From CAYFQH01 sp964345215 (GTDB lineage: Bacteria; Bacillota; Clostridia; Christensenellales; Aristaeellaceae): a stretch of DNA of 62,445 nt. The position numbers were made by a program, and so were the translations under genes. Shown piece by piece: positions 1 through 8,552 of this stretch; the first letter of the stretch is position 1; every line of letters begins with the position of its first letter. The stretch covers positions 1 to 62,445 of the forward strand of contig CAYFQH010000005.1 of assembly GCA_964345215.1 (NCBI GenBank). Direction: 5' to 3'. The notes below the pieces were generated by a model. That model was given only the letters and a program-made list of their open reading frames with translations. It ran no database searches and was not told where the DNA came from.

Positions 1-1242
1 AAAGGGGTACTGGGTATCAAGGGTACAGGTAATGTTTGCACCGTTAATGGTCGTTTTTACGGTTGATGGGGCCAGGGCAGCCGATACAAGGCCCTGATCT
101 GAACGCATAAAGGTAGACATGGCAAATTTAGGCCAGCCTTGGTTAAAGTTTGCTGTACAGCAGCCAAAATTGGGTTCCAAACCAAATAAGTGGCTTTCGG
201 GCCCATTGGTGCCAAAAATCACATGATCTTCCGGCAGGCGAGCACAGCGAATTTGATTGGTTTGTTGGTCATACTGATGGGTCCACATGTCGGCACTGAT
301 GGTTGCGGGCAGGGCGTTAAAGGCTAATTTTTCTAAGTAATCGCCCCAAAGGGGATTCCCTGAGATTTCTAAAAGATGCTCGTAGGAATACATGGCTTCT
401 ACAATGCTGCAAAGCTCCGTTCCCTGCACAGGGCTGTCGCCCATTACGCATTCATCCCCAGTAAAGTGACCAACGGCCATGCCATGGTATTTAAACAAGT
501 TATCAAGCATATTTTTGGCATACGCTTCCGGGTCACCCCCGCGAATACGAGATACCAGCGCCCCTTGCTTGATGGCCATGGCCAGGTTTACCACGTGGGT
601 GGAATACGTCCATATTCTTTCTGGTTTTTGATCCCGGTAAGGGGCAAATAGCTTTTCGTAATCATAGCCTTGTTGCTCCATCCGATCGGCCAGACGCATC
701 AGCCATGGCTCCGGGCGCCGCTCATACAGCCAGTAAAGGGGGATGAGCACCTCAAACCAACGCATTTGGGCCCAATTATCAATGGTTGTATGCCTGGTGA
801 AAACCCAAAGGTTATCAAAAAAGCGGTATAGCACTTCCTCAATCCGCTCATCGCCGCTTAAGTCGGCATACATCGCCAGTACCTTGGCAATTAAAATACC
901 CGACCACAAATCATAAGAGCGGCGTTCTTCATAAGAGCAGGGGCACAACCAGCCATCCTCCGACTGTTGGGCTAAAATACCATTTACGTATTTTTTTGCC
1001 CGGCTAATCAAGTCCTCATCTTCTAGCAAATAAGCCAAGGGAATAAAACCATCCAGCCAATAGGGCACCCGTTCCCAGCCGTCTCTGTCTCCGCCAATCC
1101 ATTGACTGTCCCGCACGTCGGGCCACACCTTATCTAAATTGCCGCTAAGGCCATCGGCTTGAATGCGTAATTGACGTTTTAGCCAGCCTTGGGGTTTAAT
1201 TTCTCCTTTGGTGAAAAACTGAAATTGAGATTTATTCAGCAT
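1..1242 (-). CDS. GH127-family (DUF1680) beta-L-arabinofuranosidase-like hydrolase, C-terminus outside window
   Basis: The reading frame is open from an ATG at 1242 (preceded by AGGAGG) to the left edge of the window, giving 414 codons; the 3' end is missing. The protein begins MLNKSQFQFFTKGEI and is rich in Trp and aromatics (DSQWIGGDRDGWERVPYWLDG), as expected for an (alpha/alpha)6-barrel glycosidase. A GCCTANFNQGWPKF segment near residue 350 matches the conserved cysteine-containing active-site region of the DUF1680/GH127 family, whose characterised members release beta-L-arabinofuranose. No signal peptide is visible, so it probably acts in the cytoplasm on imported oligosaccharides. It is the last visible gene of the sugar ABC operon, after a hairpin. 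Family assignment is good; exact substrate is inferred. Confidence 0.82.
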   Translation of the reverse strand, partial: MLNKSQFQFFTKGEIKPQGWLKRQLRIQADGLSGNLDKVWPDVRDSQWIGGDRDGWERVPYWLDGFIPLAYLLEDEDLISRAKKYVNGILAQQSEDGWLCPCSYEERRSYDLWSGILIAKVLAMYADLSGDERIEEVLYRFFDNLWVFTRHTTIDNWAQMRWFEVLIPLYWLYERRPEPWLMRLADRMEQQGYDYEKLFAPYRDQKPERIWTYSTHVVNLAMAIKQGALVSRIRGGDPEAYAKNMLDNLFKYHGMAVGHFTGDECVMGDSPVQGTELCSIVEAMYSYEHLLEISGNPLWGDYLEKLAFNALPATISADMWTHQYDQQTNQIRCARLPEDHVIFGTNGPESHLFGLEPNFGCCTANFNQGWPKFAMSTFMRSDQGLVSAALAPSTVKTTINGANITCTLDTQYPF

Positions 1243-1281
1243 TTTTTTCCTCCTCGAGTTTTAATCGTTCTTTTTTAAAGA

Positions 1282-1310
1282 CGGGCATCATATACCCAAA
1301 ATGATGCCCG
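1282..1310 (-). other. Intergenic stem-loop between binding-protein gene and GH127 gene
   Basis: A 10-bp perfect stem (1282-1291 with 1301-1310, CGGGCATCAT/ATGATGCCCG) with a 9-nt loop lies in the 91-bp gap. On the minus strand it is followed by mixed sequence, not a run of T, so it is a poor terminator. Hairpins just after binding-protein genes commonly raise their mRNA level relative to downstream genes; that role is inferred here. Confidence 0.6.
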
Positions 1311-1333
1311 CCTTTAAAATCAGCTAAGCTAAA

Positions 1334-2590
1334 TTAATAGCCCAGCAGCATTTTTGCCTGTTCCTGCAGGTCGTCAAAGCCTTCATCCACCGTGTATTCG
1401 CCAATTTCCATCAGGCTGGAAGCAGGCAGAAGGGAGTTGGTTAAAAACTCACCCCATTTAGGGAACACAGTTAAAGGGCGGCTGTGATCAAGAGCTGCAA
1501 AAATGCAGTCCACTTCTTCAGGGGTTAAGCCGGCAAAGCTATTGCCTTTAGATGCTTCGGTGGCTTTACGGTTGATTTGGGGCCCAAGCCTGTTGTTCTC
1601 GTATTTTAAAACACAAGCATCGTAGCTGATTAAGTAATCCAGCACTTCAAGGGTTGCCTCAGGATTTTTTGTAGAACTTAAGGGGATGTAAACATCAACA
1701 TAGCCTACAGTTGTACCCCCGGGCGTTGGGCAAGCACCAAAGTTTACACCTGAATCATAAATAGAACTATGTGACCAGGTTCCCTCAATCATATTGGCGA
1801 CTTTTCCGTCGGCAAAAAGTTGTACCATACCGGTTGTTTCAACCATATCGGAGTTTGGCATCAGTTTTTCGTCATGCAACATGGTATACAGCTGCTCGTG
1901 AATTTCGCGAATGCGTGGGTTATCAAACTGAGGTTCTAACCCTTCGCCCCAATAATTCAGCTCTTCTGGAAAAATAAAACAAGCCGTACGTTCTAATTGA
2001 AAGTCAACCCAGGCACCGTAAATCCGGTCAAGCCCTTCTCCTTCACTGATATCCCGGGCAATTTTCTGCCAGTCTTCAAAGCTCCAAACCCCTTCTTCCC
2101 ATGAAGTAGAGGGGTAAGCGATACCCTTCGCATCATATAAATCTTTGTTGAAATAGTTAATTAAGGTATAAATAGAAATAGGTACACCATAGAGTTTATC
2201 CTCAAACATAAGGCCATTAAATACTGACCAGTAGTACTCTTCTTCTGAATAGGTGCTTTTTGCATGTTCAGTAATATCAAGAAGTTGACCCAATTCTGCA
2301 AACTGAGGATAGTAGGAGGTGGAAACGGCAGCAATGTCTACTTCTTCGCCGCCGGCCAGCATGGTGATTAGCTTGGTAGCAACCCCATCCCAACCGCTTG
2401 CAGTAGCATCTATTTCAATTTTGATATCATCACGGGAAGCGTTAAAGTTTTCGGCCAGTAATTCTGTAATGGCAAGGTGGTCTGAAGGAATCATAATTTT
2501 TACAACCGTCGGCTCAGCATATACGCTGCCGATGCTCACGCTTAACATAAGCACAAGAACAAGAACCAGTGATAAGATTTTTTTCTTCAT
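1334..2590 (-). CDS. Extracellular solute-binding protein family 1 (CUT1 sugar ABC transporter)
   Basis: 418-residue periplasmic-binding-fold protein with an N-terminal signal peptide (MKKKILSLVLVLVL...VYA-EP), probably cleaved after Ala near residue 25. There is no lipobox cysteine, which is unusual because Gram-positive binding proteins are normally lipid-anchored. The body has type-1 sugar SBP features: alternating hydrophobic beta strands, a KLYGVPIS segment, a W-rich substrate cleft and an LFADGKVANMIEGTW segment. AAGGAGG precedes the ATG with 9 nt spacing. It lies directly after its two permease genes and before a glycosidase, so it should deliver an oligosaccharide, perhaps arabinose-containing, to the permease pair. 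The ligand cannot be read from the sequence. Confidence 0.9.
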   Translation of the reverse strand: MKKKILSLVLVLVLMLSVSIGSVYAEPTVVKIMIPSDHLAITELLAENFNASRDDIKIEIDATASGWDGVATKLITMLAGGEEVDIAAVSTSYYPQFAELGQLLDITEHAKSTYSEEEYYWSVFNGLMFEDKLYGVPISIYTLINYFNKDLYDAKGIAYPSTSWEEGVWSFEDWQKIARDISEGEGLDRIYGAWVDFQLERTACFIFPEELNYWGEGLEPQFDNPRIREIHEQLYTMLHDEKLMPNSDMVETTGMVQLFADGKVANMIEGTWSHSSIYDSGVNFGACPTPGGTTVGYVDVYIPLSSTKNPEATLEVLDYLISYDACVLKYENNRLGPQINRKATEASKGNSFAGLTPEEVDCIFAALDHSRPLTVFPKWGEFLTNSLLPASSLMEIGEYTVDEGFDDLQEQAKMLLGY

Positions 2591-2626
2591 TTAGGGTATC
2601 CTCCTTAAATTTTTCATTATGGGTTA

Positions 2627-3511
2627 TTAGCCCTTAATTCCGCCGATCATAATGCCGCTGATAATCCAGCGCTGGCTTACAATATACAGGGTTATTACCG
2701 GCAGCAAGGCAATACAAGATGCTGCCATGAGTAAGTTCCACTGGGTTGAATAATTGCCTTGAAAGGTTCTAAGCACAAGGGGTACGGTCATTTTAGCCCT
2801 ACTGCTAATGTAAATCATAGGTCCTAGGTAGTCGTTCCAGTGGCGCATAAAAGTAAGTACCGCCAAAGAAACCAACATCGGCACGCACATGGGCAAAATA
2901 ATTTGAAGCCAAATACGGATATGCCCGCATCCGTCAATATAGGCGCTGTCTCTAAAATCATCAGGTATTTTCATCATGTACTGGCGCATCATAAACACGT
3001 TGGTGGCCGTACCAAATAAAGATGGAACAATAAGAGGATTGTAGGTATTAATCCAGCCAAATTGCTTGAAAATAATAAATAAGGGAATAAGGGTAACCTG
3101 GTAGGGAATCATCATGGTGCTTAAAACCAGCATAAAAAACGCAGACTTGCCTTTAAAATCAATTTTAGCAAAGCCATAAGCCACCATGGAACTGACCAGG
3201 CAGTTTCCAAAGGTTGCAACAATTGCAATAACCAGGCTGTTTATCATGGCCCTCCCCATTTGAGTCTCTTCCCAGGCTACAGGAAAATTTTCCCAGGAAA
3301 CAGGTTTTGGAATAAGTTTAGGCGGGTAACTAAAGATGAGGGCACTGTCTTTTAAGGAGGATGAAATCATCCAAATAAAAGGGAACATAGAAACAAGACA
3401 AAGGAAAATTAAAACAACATGAAGGATAAAATGCTTCCAGTTGCGCTTAATATGCCTTTTGATACGGGCTGAGGATTTGGAAGATTTGGCAGTGGACAGG
3501 CTAGACATCAT
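2627..3511 (-). CDS. Carbohydrate ABC transporter permease, MalG/CUT1 type
   Basis: 294 residues with about six membrane segments. The ATPase-contacting EAA loop reads DSAYIDGCGHIRIWLQIILP, near residues 180-200, close to the MalG/LacG consensus. The N-terminal tail is basic and Ser-rich. The start overlaps the end of the upstream permease gene by 11 nt, indicating translational coupling. With the neighbouring permease it forms the heterodimeric channel of a sugar importer. No ATP-binding subunit is encoded nearby, so a shared MsmX-like ATPase elsewhere in the genome probably drives it, as known for many Firmicute CUT1 systems. Confidence 0.92.
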   Translation of the reverse strand: MMSSLSTAKSSKSSARIKRHIKRNWKHFILHVVLIFLCLVSMFPFIWMISSSLKDSALIFSYPPKLIPKPVSWENFPVAWEETQMGRAMINSLVIAIVATFGNCLVSSMVAYGFAKIDFKGKSAFFMLVLSTMMIPYQVTLIPLFIIFKQFGWINTYNPLIVPSLFGTATNVFMMRQYMMKIPDDFRDSAYIDGCGHIRIWLQIILPMCVPMLVSLAVLTFMRHWNDYLGPMIYISSRAKMTVPLVLRTFQGNYSTQWNLLMAASCIALLPVITLYIVSQRWIISGIMIGGIKG

Positions 3512-4409
3512 AATTCACCCACTTATCTTGCATTTTAAATTGGAAAATAGTAATAACAAAAACCACCACAAAAAGAACCCAAGCATAGGAGGCCGCCTCT
3601 CCCATACGGAAGTATTCAAAAGCAGTACTGTAAATTTGCATTACAATGGTGCGGGTGGCATGGCCGGGTCCTCCGTTGGTCATAATAAAGGCTGCATCAA
3701 ACATTTGAATATAGCTGATACAATGGGTTACAACCAAAAAGAACAGGGTGGGTGTAAGCATGGGCAGTGTTATATGAAAAAACTTACGCCAACCATTAGC
3801 ACCATCAATCATGGCTGCCTCGTAATAAGTATCGTCAATGCCTTTTAGACCGGCAGTGAGCAAAATCATATCATAGCCCATAGCCTGCCAAACGGTCATA
3901 ATAGCAACGGAAGGCATCGCCCAGGCCCGTGAAGACAGCCATCTGACCGAAGGTAAACCTACCATATTCAAAAGGTTGTTTAAAAGGCCAAAATCCTTGT
4001 TGTAAATCCATGTCCAAACAATACAAACAGCAACGGTTGTGGTAATATTGGGCATAAAAAAGGCTGTACGGTACAACGCAACCCCTTTGATTTTTGCATT
4101 CATTGCAAGAGCCAAAAGCAAGCCGAAGAAAATAGCTCCGGGAATGGCAATAGCACAATAAATCAAGGTGTTTTTACTAACAGTACCCAGCATGGAACCA
4201 CTAAAAATAGTGCGGTAATTATCAAGCCCTACCCAGGTTTGGGCATGAAGCATATCCCAGTTGGTAAAACTGATGTAAAGGGAAAAAACCACCGGCACAA
4301 TTGAAAAAAGCATAATACCAACAATAATAGGGGATATCATTGCATACCCCATCATTGCATTTTTTTGCGCAAGGGTTCTTTTCTTTTTAGGTATTCCTTG
4401 AACGCTCAT
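3501..4409 (-). CDS. Carbohydrate ABC transporter permease, MalF/CUT1 type
   Basis: 302 residues. The N-terminus (SVQGIPKKKRTLAQKN) is cytoplasmic and is followed by six predicted membrane spans. The EAA motif EAAMIDGANGWRKFFHITLP fits the MalF/UgpA type. It is the first gene of the minus-strand operon (permease, permease, binding protein, GH127) and faces the AraC-type regulator across a 260-bp divergent intergenic region. The ATG is preceded by GGGAGGAAAAAT. Function as one half of the import channel is secure at family level; substrate is unknown. Confidence 0.92.
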   Translation of the reverse strand: MSVQGIPKKKRTLAQKNAMMGYAMISPIIVGIMLFSIVPVVFSLYISFTNWDMLHAQTWVGLDNYRTIFSGSMLGTVSKNTLIYCAIAIPGAIFFGLLLALAMNAKIKGVALYRTAFFMPNITTTVAVCIVWTWIYNKDFGLLNNLLNMVGLPSVRWLSSRAWAMPSVAIMTVWQAMGYDMILLTAGLKGIDDTYYEAAMIDGANGWRKFFHITLPMLTPTLFFLVVTHCISYIQMFDAAFIMTNGGPGHATRTIVMQIYSTAFEYFRMGEAASYAWVLFVVVFVITIFQFKMQDKWVNYDV

Positions 4410-4488
4410 AATTTTTCCTCCCTTTGGCGTCTATTTATTTTCTCGTCGCTTAATGGCATGTTTAAAGCCCGTTTGAAATTTAAAAAGC

Positions 4489-4503
4489 ATAAACTAAGTT
4501 TAT
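4489..4503. promoter_or_regulatory. Palindrome in the divergent sugar-operon/regulator intergenic region (possible operator)
   Basis: ATAAAC-TAA-GTTTAT is a perfect 6-bp inverted repeat with a 3-nt centre in an AT-rich tract between the sugar operon (start 4409) and the AraC-type regulator (start 4670). Its position about 80 bp upstream of the permease gene suits an operator. AraC proteins usually bind direct repeats, so another regulator such as a LacI-type protein is possible. Confidence 0.3.
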
Positions 4504-4600
4504 TAATTATTATTGTACTCAGCTTATCATATTGTATTCGATATTTCCTCCAATATTTGTACTATTATTTCAAATTTTGTGCTCTTTGTGCAGTTACGCT

Positions 4601-4629
4601 TTGACAGTTGTAGAGTTTTAGTGAATTAT
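4601..4629 (+). promoter_or_regulatory. Probable promoter of the AraC-type regulator
   Basis: TTGACA at 4601-4606 is followed after 17 nt by AATTAT (4624-4629). A better -10 (TATAAT, 4631-4636) lies too far away for this -35. Initiation near 4636 would exclude the in-frame ATG at 4628 and supports the start at 4670. Confidence 0.5.
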
Positions 4630-4669
4630 GTATAATAGTAGTAAAAATATTTTCAAGAGCGTGATGTAC

Positions 4670-6169
4670 ATGTCAAAACGAAAAATTTTAGTTCTGGGTC
4701 CAATGAAGCGGCTGCGGCGTTTGGTTATTTCATTATTAAAAGATTTGTCTGGTGTATGCACCGTTGAAAGAGACAGTTTTGAAAGGATATCCTCCTTTTT
4801 TTCGGAACATCGTATTGATGCCGTTTTTTTAGAATCTTGCACCGATTTTATCGACACGCTACAGTTGATTCACCACGAAAATCCAACCCTTCCTGTTATT
4901 ACTTACAGCGATAGCCCTGATTATAAAAGCACTCGTATGGCCTTTCACAGCGGCGCCAAGGATGTATTAAGCCTGCATAATGTAACCACCGACCAAATTT
5001 GCGCCATGTTAGAACGGGCTTTGGATCCACTGCGCCGCGGTAGTGCCAACGAGTCACAACACCAAGCCCAGAGCATTGAAATTATTGCCCAGCGAGGCCG
5101 TTTTTTAGAGCAGCGCCTTTTGGCCGGAGATCCGCCCCCATTTTATATGAACGGCAACCGTGCTACCTTATTGAGGGCTGATATTCTACCTATACAAGAT
5201 GATATCATGTGGCGCCAAAACGCTGCCTGGGAGTGGGTACAGGAGTTTGGTATCAATAATTCTTTTATGTTTTCAAGCACCAGCGGTGAGCTGCGCATGG
5301 GCGCCATTGTAGAGCAAGATTTTGTAAACCTTGCCTCTTTTAAACGAATGCTACACATAAAACTGGAACGTTGCTTTACCCGCTTAAGTGAAATTAACTG
5401 CGTTTGCGCTGCCAGCTATTGCAGTTCTGACTATATGAGCCTATCTGTTTTGCACCATCTGGACCATTTAGCCGAGCTGGTTTTTTACCTGGATACCTCC
5501 CAGCTGATTCCGGAAGACCAACCCCGAAACAATATGCCCTTTCCTAACGAGCTATATACAGAATTTTGCTCGGCTGCCGCTATGCGGGATGTGCATGCAG
5601 CAAGCCAGTGTGTTATTCAGGCTACTGAAAAACTTCGAACTCACATGCCATCACCTTCTATAGCCAAAGCTAGCCTTAACCGCTTTTTGTGGGATTTTAT
5701 TACCTTGGCCGGTACTTCTTGTGATCTGCGCATTTCCTTAAAGGTAGATGACTCCAGAATCAGTTCCCTAAGAGACGCCATCTTAAACATTATACAGGCA
5801 GTGCTATCAAAGGAAAGAGAGGCAGACCTCATTTCGCCCTTGGACGATTTAATTCAAAAGATAGAATCAAACCCCGGTCTCCCTATTAATATAGACCAGG
5901 CCGCTCAGGAAATTAACTTCAGCCGATCCCATTTTTGCCGCCTTTTCAGGCAGCGTACAGGCCTTAGTTTCACTGCTTTTGTTACTCAAAAACGCATTGC
6001 CCTGGCCTGCAACCTGCTAAAAACAACGGGGCTGCGCGTTGAGGAAATTGCTAATGTTGTAGGCATTAATAACACCTGGTACTTTAAAAAATTATTTGAA
6101 AAGGAAATGGGTCAACCGATTGAAAGCTGGGCAAAGGATCACAATCACAACAGCGAAATTTGGGCCTGA
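4670..6169 (+). CDS. AraC-family transcriptional regulator with degenerate receiver domain (YesN-like)
   Basis: About 499 residues. Residues 1-115 resemble a response-regulator receiver but lack its chemistry: the acidic pair is replaced (ILVLGPM instead of the usual ILIVDDE), the phospho-Asp position reads VFLESCTD, and the conserved Lys is absent. A long middle domain of unknown function follows. The last 100 residues are an AraC double helix-turn-helix (INIDQAAQEINFSRSHFCRL ... VEEIANVVGINNTWYFKKLF). YesN-type proteins with a partner histidine kinase often sit beside CUT1 sugar operons; no kinase is present here. It is divergent from the sugar operon and probably controls it, perhaps by direct ligand or protein binding rather than phosphorylation. 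In-frame ATGs at 4628 and 4664 are alternative starts. Confidence 0.85.
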   Translation: MSKRKILVLGPMKRLRRLVISLLKDLSGVCTVERDSFERISSFFSEHRIDAVFLESCTDFIDTLQLIHHENPTLPVITYSDSPDYKSTRMAFHSGAKDVLSLHNVTTDQICAMLERALDPLRRGSANESQHQAQSIEIIAQRGRFLEQRLLAGDPPPFYMNGNRATLLRADILPIQDDIMWRQNAAWEWVQEFGINNSFMFSSTSGELRMGAIVEQDFVNLASFKRMLHIKLERCFTRLSEINCVCAASYCSSDYMSLSVLHHLDHLAELVFYLDTSQLIPEDQPRNNMPFPNELYTEFCSAAAMRDVHAASQCVIQATEKLRTHMPSPSIAKASLNRFLWDFITLAGTSCDLRISLKVDDSRISSLRDAILNIIQAVLSKEREADLISPLDDLIQKIESNPGLPINIDQAAQEINFSRSHFCRLFRQRTGLSFTAFVTQKRIALACNLLKTTGLRVEEIANVVGINNTWYFKKLFEKEMGQPIESWAKDHNHNSEIWA

Positions 6170-6203
6170 TACCATAAAATAAAACGTAAAAGAATAAGTA
6201 CAA

Positions 6204-6247
6204 AAAACGATATGAAAAATACCCATTCTTCATATCGTTTTATTTTT
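6204..6247 (+). terminator. Rho-independent terminator after the AraC-type regulator
   Basis: 13-bp stem AAAACGATATGAA / TTCATATCGTTTT (6204-6216 and 6229-6241) with a 12-nt loop and a trailing T run. The A-rich 5' flank means it can also act on minus-strand transcripts arriving from the trmD operon. Confidence 0.85.
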
Positions 6248-6287
6248 TAAAATCTTTTGCGTATTTTCGCCTGAATAATTTCTTTTG

Positions 6288-6659
6288 TCAGTGCCCCCGC
6301 AGGGCAACAGTAGCTAAAAAACCCGCAAAGGTACTTTCAATTAAAATGGTAAAAGTATTACCATCGTACAAAAATTCAAGCACAGGGGCTTTTAACCAAC
6401 CGGCAGCCATCATCCCCTGAAGGGCCAAAAGCAGAACCATTATTGCCGTTGGAATCCAGAAAAGTTTGGCAAAAGGCTCCCTTCGCCTCCCCCCCATCAA
6501 GGGAATGAGCAGCGCAGTAAATACCCCCAGCATCAACCCAAAAAAGAGGTGGAGAAGAAAGTGATTTGTAATTAAATTAACCATAACAGGGTAGAAAAAT
6601 ACAATAAAACCGCAGAGCAAAACAGGTAGCACAACCACTAGAAACTTACGGAAAAACAT
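6288..6659 (-). CDS. Small membrane protein of unknown function, trmD operon
   Basis: 123 residues with about four hydrophobic segments (roughly 8-27, 33-55, 67-87 and 100-120) separated by short charged loops (GGRRREPF). I do not recognise the family. Its ATG overlaps the trmD stop by one base (TAATG) and is preceded by AAGGGGGAA, so it is translated from the trmD operon mRNA. In most Firmicutes the gene after trmD is rplS (L19); here this membrane protein takes that place and the operon ends at the shared terminator. Confidence 0.75.
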   Translation of the reverse strand: MFFRKFLVVVLPVLLCGFIVFFYPVMVNLITNHFLLHLFFGLMLGVFTALLIPLMGGRRREPFAKLFWIPTAIMVLLLALQGMMAAGWLKAPVLEFLYDGNTFTILIESTFAGFLATVALRGH

Positions 6660-7393
6660 TATTTTTCCCCCTTTTTAAAGTTTTTTATATAGGCCTTTTC
6701 CTCTTGAGTTAAATTAGCGTTTTCAAGAAGGTCCATCCGGTGCTTTAAGGTGTTTTCAAGGGCCTGAAGCCTGCGCCATTCGTCTATTTTTTTATGGTTC
6801 CCTTCCAGGAGTACGGCAGGTACTTCCAGACCCATAAACTCTCTAGGACGAGTATAATGAGGATATTCCAGCAAACCTTCGGAAAATGATTCTTCCACCA
6901 GGCTTTCCCGGCTGCCTAGCGTACCGGGCACCAGTCGGGCAACAGCATCTATTATGACCATAGCAGCCAACTCTCCTCCGGTTAGAATATAATCCCCAAT
7001 AGAGATTTCCTCATCAATACACAAATCCAGAGCCCGTTGATCAACCCCTTCGTAGTGGCCGCACAAAAAAATTAATTCTTTTGCTTCTGAAAGGGCCCAG
7101 GCTTTTTTTTGAGTAAAGGTCTCACCTTTGGGCCCTAAGAAAATTCTCCTGGGGTTTTTCATGGTGCTTTGAGCAAAGGCCATGGCATCCACAATGGGCT
7201 GGGCCAGCATAACCATACCCGCCCCGCCCCCAAAGGGATAGTCATCGGTATTGCGGTGCTTATTAAGAGAAAAATCCCTAATATTTATACATTCAATTTC
7301 AATATGGCCATTTTCAAGGGCTCTAGCCAGAATACTGGATTCAAAAACGCTTTGAAACATCTGGGGAAAGATGGTTAATATTTTAATCTTCAA
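6659..7393 (-). CDS. trmD: tRNA (guanine-N1)-methyltransferase TrmD
   Basis: Methylates G37 of tRNAs next to the anticodon, preventing +1 frameshifting. The N-terminus KIKILTIFPQMFQSV and the segments GGGAGMVMLAQP, LCGHYEGVDQR and IGDYILTGGELAAMV form the SPOUT trefoil-knot SAM site typical of TrmD. The best start is TTG at 7393, which has GAGGTGG 7 nt upstream and gives the usual family N-terminus; a longer version to 7423 lacks support. The gene overlaps the end of rimM by 11 nt. Length (about 244 residues) is normal. Confidence 0.95.
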   Translation of the reverse strand: MKIKILTIFPQMFQSVFESSILARALENGHIEIECINIRDFSLNKHRNTDDYPFGGGAGMVMLAQPIVDAMAFAQSTMKNPRRIFLGPKGETFTQKKAWALSEAKELIFLCGHYEGVDQRALDLCIDEEISIGDYILTGGELAAMVIIDAVARLVPGTLGSRESLVEESFSEGLLEYPHYTRPREFMGLEVPAVLLEGNHKKIDEWRRLQALENTLKHRMDLLENANLTQEEKAYIKNFKKGEK

Positions 7394-7907
7394 AAACGGC
7401 CACCTCGCCCAATTTATCCTCATTTAGCATAATCCATTTCTCCTGAATATTCACCTGAGGAACAGCGCTTAAAAGGGCTGGCAACATCATTTTGCCCTTT
7501 GGAGTTTGAACAACATATACATCAAGACCCCCCGGCTGTAAAACTTCAACCAGCTCCCCTAAGGGGTTATGCTTGCTGTCAACCACCTTGCAGCCAACCA
7601 GGTCAACAATATAAAATTCTTCCTCGCTCAAAGGGGTACCCTGGGAACGGTGGATATACAGTTTTTTCCCCCGCAAAGCCTCAGCGCCTTCCCTAGTTGT
7701 AACCCCTTCTAAAACAAGGTATAAAAACCGGTCATAAATTCGCACTGACTTTGCTTTTTGAAGGGTATAGCTGTCCCCGGTTAAAAAATAGAAGACCCGT
7801 ATCTGGGTTAAGTTATCCAGGTCATCTGAAAAGGGCTTTACCTTCATTTCGCCCGTGATACCCTGGGGCTTTACAATTTCGCCAATTAAAAAATACTCGT
7901 TTAACAA
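7383..7907 (-). CDS. rimM: 16S rRNA processing protein RimM
   Basis: 174 residues, the usual length. RimM assists maturation of the 30S head and binds ribosomal protein S19. The N-terminal beta-barrel begins YFLIGEIVKPQGITGEMKV, the family signature, and the C-terminal PRC-barrel contains EEFYIVDLVGCKVVD and LDVYVVQTPKGKMMLPA. It lies between khpA and trmD in the conserved ribosome-maturation operon and its end overlaps the trmD start, as in many Firmicutes. Confidence 0.95.
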   Translation of the reverse strand: MLNEYFLIGEIVKPQGITGEMKVKPFSDDLDNLTQIRVFYFLTGDSYTLQKAKSVRIYDRFLYLVLEGVTTREGAEALRGKKLYIHRSQGTPLSEEEFYIVDLVGCKVVDSKHNPLGELVEVLQPGGLDVYVVQTPKGKMMLPALLSAVPQVNIQEKWIMLNEDKLGEVAVFED

Positions 7908-7985
7908 GCTGATCCATCCTATTCGTTTGCTTTAAAATAAAATACAGGAGAATGCTTATACAACATACTCCTGCAAAAATAAGCA

Positions 7986-8213
7986 CTATTGAATTTCAAC
8001 AAAAACAGGCTTATCTTGTTTCATACTGGCCGCCCTTACAACGGTGCGAATGGCCTTGGCAATACGCCCCTGTTTGCCAATCACCTTTCCCATGTCTTCC
8101 TGGGCAACAGACAAGGTTAAAATCGTTCCCTCGGGGCCTTGCGTTTCTTCAACCGTTACCTGGTCCGGGTTGCTTACCAGGGACTGGGCAATGAACAATA
8201 ATAAATCTTTCAT
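7986..8213 (-). CDS. khpA: KH-domain RNA-binding protein KhpA (YlqC)
   Basis: 75 residues forming a single type-II KH domain. The GxxG loop is in GKVIGKQGRIAKAIRTVV and the protein ends soon after, as usual. In Gram-positive bacteria KhpA pairs with KhpB and influences cell elongation and sRNA/mRNA binding. The start chosen is the ATG at 8213 (MKDLLLFIAQ), the normal family N-terminus, with GGAAAGGG upstream. Position between rpsP and rimM is the conserved one. Confidence 0.94.
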   Translation of the reverse strand: MKDLLLFIAQSLVSNPDQVTVEETQGPEGTILTLSVAQEDMGKVIGKQGRIAKAIRTVVRAASMKQDKPVFVEIQ

Positions 8214-8234
8214 AGGCTTCCCTTTCCGACACAA

Positions 8235-8483
8235 TTATTCTTCAATGGCGCCTGTTTTCTTTAACAAAATTTTAGCAGTATCAGTGGGTTGAGCACCAAC
8301 GCCTAACCAATATTTTGCTCTTTCCTGGTTGATCTTAATCTCTGCCGGAGAGGTCATGGGGTTGTAATATCCAATTTCTTCAATAAAGCGGCCATCTCTG
8401 GGGCTTCGAATATCGGATACAACAACACGGTAGAAGGGCTTCTTTTTCATACCCATTCTCTTTAAACGAATTTTAACTGCCAT
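8235..8483 (-). CDS. rpsP: 30S ribosomal protein S16
   Basis: 82 residues beginning MAVKIRLKRMGMKKKPFYRV, with the SPRDGRFIEEIGYYNP segment diagnostic of S16. S16 binds 16S rRNA early in 30S assembly. The ribosome binding site is GAGGAAC. It sits between ffh and khpA, the common Firmicute order. Confidence 0.98.
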   Translation of the reverse strand: MAVKIRLKRMGMKKKPFYRVVVSDIRSPRDGRFIEEIGYYNPMTSPAEIKINQERAKYWLGVGAQPTDTAKILLKKTGAIEE

Positions 8484-8552
8484 TAAAAGTTCCTCCTCAA
8501 AATAAATAGAATAATTAATATATGGAAATCATCCTTTGATGATAGCCAACCG

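Noticed and set aside
3441..3848. 135-codon open frame on the plus strand inside the permease genes
   Set aside because: Antisense to two well-conserved permeases sharing EAA motifs; no binding site or recognisable domain.
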